Source: Codonopsis lanceolata
Lineage: Eukaryota > Streptophyta > Magnoliopsida > Asterales > Campanulaceae
Assembly (NCBI GenBank): GCA_013146195.2
Contig: CM028381.1
Coordinates: 61,138,744 to 61,202,743, forward strand
Length of the DNA stretch: 64,000 bases
Direction: 5' to 3'
The stretch's first letter is position 1. Every line of letters begins with the position of its first letter. The notes under the pieces are model-generated. The model was not told where the DNA came from and searched no databases. It saw nothing but the letters and a program-made list of their open reading frames with translations. Positions 60,399-64,000 of the stretch are shown here, one piece after another. The translations under genes and the position numbers were made by a program.

Positions 60399-61410
60399 TG
60401 CAATGGATATTACATTTTGTTTTGTGTGGCCTTGATGGATATTGCGTTTGTGTCAGCGATGCAATGGATATTGCATCAGTTTTCCCGTGTTAATGCAATG
60501 GATATTGCATTTAGTTTTTATCTTGAAGCGCAATGGATATTGCGTTTTTTGTCATCATGATGCAATGGATATTGCATCCGTTTTTCGATGTTAATGCAAT
60601 GGATATTGCATTAGTTTTGTATGTCGACGCAATGGATATTGCTACGTCTTGTGTCGCTTGGATACAATGGACCGGCATTTTTGTTTTGTTGGCGGCGCAA
60701 TGGATAACGTTTGGTCGATGCAATGGATATTGCATCCGTTTTACGTGTTAATGCAATGGATATCATATTAAGTTTTGTGTTGTCGCAGCTGGATATTGCG
60801 TTTGTGTTCGCGATACAATGGATATTGCATACGTTTTTCAAATGACGCAATGGACCATGCGTTTTGTGTCATGATGTAATGGATGTGCCGCAATCGTTTT
60901 TACGTGTTAATGCAATGGATATTGCATTAGTTTTGATATTGACGCAATGGATATTGCGTTTTGTGTCGTGATGTAATGGATATTGCATCCGTTTTTAGAT
61001 GTTAATGCAATGGATATTGCATTAAGTTTTGTGTCGATAATGGATATTGCGTTTTGTGTCGTGATGCAATGGATATTGCATCCATTTTTCGTGTTAATGC
61101 AATGGATATTGCATTAAGTTTTAATGTCGGCGCCAATGGATATTGCGTTTTATTATTGCGATGCAATGGATATTGCATCGTTTTTCGTGTTAATGCAATG
61201 GATATTGCATTAAGTTTTTAATGTCGGCCGCAATGGATATTGCGTTTTTGTCAATAGCGATGCAATGGATATTGCATCCGTTTTTCGATGTTAATGCAAT
61301 GGATATTGCATTTTGTTTCATGGTTTTAATGGATATTGCGTTTGGTGATACGATGCAATGGATATTGCATTTTGATATGTTTTTCACTAGGTTGTAATGG
61401 ATATTACAAC
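60399..61410. repeat. Tandem array of inverted repeats with constant GGAT loop
   Basis: About 32 units, 30-35 bp apart, each carry a core AAT-GGAT-ATT flanked by complementary arms. Three arm types alternate with a higher-order period near 95-100 bp: GATGCAAT/ATTGCATC, TTAATGCAAT/ATTGCATTAA and CGCAAT/ATTGCG. The last unit is GTTGTAAT/ATTACAAC. A few units are damaged (60665, 60848, 60876). The MDIAF-type ORFs on both strands are by-products. Confidence 0.92.
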
Positions 61411-61740
61411 TACCTTTCGCACTTGTTTGCATTACGTCACTTGTTTCGGCTTGAGGCCGAACTACGTTTGGTGCGATTCCTTTTATTAAGGGATACGTAG
61501 GCGGCTACATTAGTAGGTCAGACCATCGAGCATTCAATTTGTATGCTTAAAAGCTGCGATAACTTCTATATCTTGACTAAAAATGTCTAGGATATGGAGG
61601 TTTGATAAATTGCATTATAACGCTACCGGTATATTTCTCCTCGTTTTGAAATGAAGCGAAATTGGAGAGTCTATTCTTATCAACGATGTTAGTCTACTCG
61701 ATAGCTGCGGGTTGCCAGTAGACTCCATCGTTGAGGGCTC
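61411..61740 (+). other. Conserved Tat 3' block with LTR-proximal hairpin
   Basis: GAACTACG ... CGTAGGC around TCCTTTTATTAAGGGA near 61460-61510 matches 24610-24680 reversed. The hairpin arms TCAACGATGTTAGTCTAC (61680-61697) and GTAGACTCCATCGTTGA (61718-61734) lie six bases before the LTR. No classical purine tract is visible there; the joint reads GGGCTC then TGTAGACACC. Confidence 0.75.
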
Positions 61741-63817
61741 TGTAGACACCCCCAATTGTACCCTGATATGTGACATGACAAAAAATATCAAGACTTTAAA
61801 ACATTAACAAATGTCAAATTCTGAGGTCAAAATGCAAAAAGGAAAAGCGAGGATCACATGAAAGGACAAATTGCGGGGACTAAAGTGTTAAAAATGAGCC
61901 AAGTTTGAAGTTTGGGCATGGCTATATAAGAGGTTTGGGCATGGCCCAAACCTCTATAGGTGGAGCCCAAACTTCATTAAGCCGACAACGATCGTCTGAC
62001 GATACGCGCCAAAATGCAATTGACGGCCGCTTGATGATGTACTAATGAAGCACATGAAAGATTTGGGCATGGCTCCCATGGAGTTTGGGCATGGCGCCCA
62101 AACCTCTATGGTGTAGCGCCCAATTCCATTCTTCGACAACTTTGTTCATCCATTCATTTGCCGTAAATGCAACAAACAACTGCAGCGGCGTACACCCGAT
62201 TGATGCGGTTGATAAAATTTCAAAAATTCACCGATGTCCCGTCCTCACCTATAAATAGAGGTGCCGGCTCTTCATTCGGTACTCGCTTCTTTGCGTGCAA
62301 AAGCTTCTCGCGTTAACGTTACTGGAGAATTAGAAGAGGTGTGAGATAGTGAGAGATCACCTCCAAAGCCTCGAAACCATGCCAAACCTCCGCCAAACAC
62401 AAATCCAGCCGGTAGAAGTGTACCTTAGCCCCCGCCTAGGTATCCACCCCTTTCCCGGTCCAAAAATCGTGGATAAGCGGTTGCTACGCCCGATTTAAAG
62501 GCCAAATCAGCCCGGTAAGGCCGTTACTACGCCGATTTCGACCTACCTCGGTCAAACAAACAACCCGAAACAAAGCATTACCGCCCGATCCGAGGCGAAA
62601 AGTAACTTTTCAAGCCGTGCCCAAATTCACACAACTTCAACGGACCAGAAAAAAAGACTCTCTCCCAGGGGCAGGCGAGAGAGAGCACACCCTACGCTTG
62701 CCCATCGTAAGTTTTTATTGTTAAGTTTTTCATTTCCATTGTAATAGTATTATTTCCAATCCGGCCCAATGTAGCCATATAGCGGTTATCTTTGCCGGGA
62801 TTTAATTAGGAAATAGTACTAAATGTAGCGTTATTATGGCAAAATGTTTTTAGATAGATTTGTAATTATTTACTTTATTTATTCAATAAAGTCTTTATTT
62901 GTAATAGTATTATTTCCGGTCGGTTCAATATCAATATATAGCGATTATCTTTGCCGGATTTATTTAGGAAATAATACTAAATGTAGTCACATTACTATGG
63001 CCAAATATTTCCAAGTATATTTGTAATTGTTTGCAAAAAGTGCATTTCAAATCGTAAATAATATAGATGTAACGGATGTATTTGTAGGCGTTAATGCTTT
63101 ATTTATCGTTTAATAAATATAACAAAAAGCATACTTTAGCCAAAAACCGTTTTGAGACCGAAAGGCGAGTTGGGTGCCTAGCACCTTCCGACTCGTAACT
63201 TAGCCTCGAACCCGTTTTCTTCATCTACGGTTTTCTTTTTACGGTTTTGCTTTATTTTTGCCTTAAAATAAAGATGGCGACTCTAAAACATTTTGGATCG
63301 AGTGGGGCCTCGCAACATCTTTCTTTGCACTTTCACGTTCTCCCTAAAAAGGGAGAATGGGAATGGAAAGGTGATGTATTCCTATGTCTGGTATCCCTAA
63401 ACAAGGGATAACTTGGCGTAGAAAACCCAACACTCATAGTGATCGAAATAGGCCATAAGGCTATTTTCATAAAATCCATAGTGGGCGCGCAACATCTTTC
63501 TTTGCACTTTCACGTTCTCCCTAAACAAGGGAGGATGGGAATGGAAAGGTGATGTTTTCCTATATCTGGTATCCCCTAAAAAGGGATAACTTGACATAGA
63601 AAATCCAAAGCTCCCATATTGGATCAAAAATCCACTAAAGGCAACCGAGGCGCATTCCAAGCGCTATTCGGACAAAGCACTCCTCCGACTTTTGATTTCG
63701 TCCTCCCAAACAAGGGAGGCAGGAGCGTGGATGTCACCGCATCCGCACGCACCGCGCACCCCTATCCAAGGGGCGCGGGGCGCGGGCGAGGCTGCGTTTC
63801 ACGTTCCCGGAACCCAC
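61741..63817 (+). repeat. Tat-C 3' LTR
   Basis: It starts TGTAGACACCCCC and ends about CGGAACCCAC at 63817 (2,077 bp; the final base or two are altered). It aligns with 10071-11998, including the 162-bp duplication (62730 and 62890). A long dyad lies at 61929-61955: arms AGAGGTTTGGGC and GCCCAAACCTCT around ATG. A duplicated piece near 63490-63600 (TTGCACTTTCACGTTCTCCC at 63320 and 63505) makes it longer than the Tat-A LTR. Confidence 0.85.
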
Positions 63818-64000
63818 TTGATTGTTTTTCATCGATGATATCTTGGTCTACTCTAAGACACAGGAAGAACATGAACAACACTTAAGAGCGGTGCTACAGA
63901 TCTTGAGGGAAGAGAAGCTATATGCCAAGTTAAAGAAGTTCGAGTTCTGGCTAGACAAGGTGGCTTTCTTAGGACATGTGATATCAAAGGATGGAATCTC
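63818..64000 (+). pseudogene. Chromovirus-type Gypsy reverse transcriptase fragment
   Basis: From about 63822 the frame reads FFIDDILVYSKTQEEHEQHL, where IDD is the catalytic RT motif. It continues LREEKLYAKLKKFEFW and VAFLGHVISKDGIS to the last base. This is the palm-to-thumb part of a Ty3/Gypsy RT of the chromovirus (Tekay/CRM-like) kind. The frame is open over all visible codons. The upstream half of pol is absent because the Tat-C LTR ends directly before it, so Tat-C probably inserted here. It extends beyond the window and may or may not be intact there. Confidence 0.85.

Larger units (their letters stand above)
58762..63817 (+). mobile_element. Tat-C: 3' end of a forward Tat/Ogre-like element
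   Basis: It consists of 3' noncoding sequence (58762-60119), two tandem arrays, a conserved block with hairpin, and an LTR. It corresponds in reverse to 24375-28000. No coding sequence is present; gag and pol would lie beyond the gap. The LTR runs directly into chromovirus RT sequence. Confidence 0.8.

Noticed and set aside
60399..61410. CRISPR-like array of palindromic repeats with spacers
   Set aside because: Units are 30-35 bp with no unique spacers, arms vary, and the setting is a plant retroelement.
60196..61432. MDIAF / NAISIAL repeat ORFs on both strands
   Set aside because: They are by-products of the near-palindromic GGAT array, which keeps both strands open.
10071..63817. Treating the LTRs at 10071 and 61741 as the two ends of one giant nested Tat element
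   Set aside because: The flanking bases do not form a TSD, two gaps intervene, and the Tat-C LTR is closer to the Tat-B LTR than to Tat-A in its first 150 bases.

Overview
The window is plant nuclear heterochromatin built almost entirely of nested, decayed transposable elements. I see no host gene, tRNA, rRNA or CRISPR. The element types (Sirevirus-like Copia with an envelope-like ORF, Tat/Ogre-like Gypsy, chromovirus RT, plant L1 LINE with a C-terminal RNase H, a hAT-type MITE, Gypsy LTRs of 3-5 kb) point to an angiosperm with a large repeat-rich genome. I cannot name the species. Two 100-N scaffold gaps (16709-16808 and 58662-58761) divide the window into three contigs, so order and orientation across them are not proven.

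Contig 1 (1-16708): a minus-strand Sirevirus-like Copia (gag, PBS, 5' LTR; 1-3207) sits in an older minus-strand Gypsy RNase H/integrase fragment (3208-3874). That fragment is cut by a very long Gypsy LTR called G2 here (3875-8771). A reversed, truncated Copia LTR (8772 to about 9680) follows. A forward Tat/Ogre-like element begins at 10071 with LTR, PBS, long leader and a broken gag; no pol is visible before the gap.

Contig 2 (16809-58661): Copia-2 (broken RT/RNase H, envelope-like ORF, 3' LTR; to 23249) abuts a reversed Tat-like 3' end (23250 to about 30500: truncated LTR, hairpin, hairpin-rich tandem array, noncoding 3' region) and a truncated reversed Tat LTR ending at 31188. Copia-3 then runs from 31189 to 52461 (integrase, RT, RNase H, envelope-like ORF, 3' LTR) and was hit by at least four insertions: a reversed solo LTR (33700-36887), a 455-bp MITE with an 8-bp TSD (37991-38445), a forward solo LTR with a 5-bp TSD (39870-49797) and, inside that LTR, a 5.87-kb L1-type LINE with a 13-bp TSD (41881-47750). 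After Copia-3 come a reversed copy of G2 (52462-55933) and another G1-family LTR (55934-58661) that preserves the LINE's empty target site.

Contig 3 (58762-64000): the 3' end of a forward Tat-like element with two unrelated hairpin-forming tandem arrays, a hairpin directly before its LTR (61741-63817), then a chromovirus-type RT fragment running off the end of the window.

The most unusual material is the Tat-like 3' end. It carries a conserved hairpin at the LTR boundary and tandem arrays in which every unit is a small inverted repeat. In one array the arms vary in a complementary way around a constant GGAT loop, and this array is absent from the other copy of the same region. Other notable points are a 287-bp RNase H segment misplaced inside the Copia-3 RT, an intron-like segment at the start of one envelope-like ORF, and a 4.4-kb inverted duplication whose two arms share the same Copia-in-Gypsy junction.
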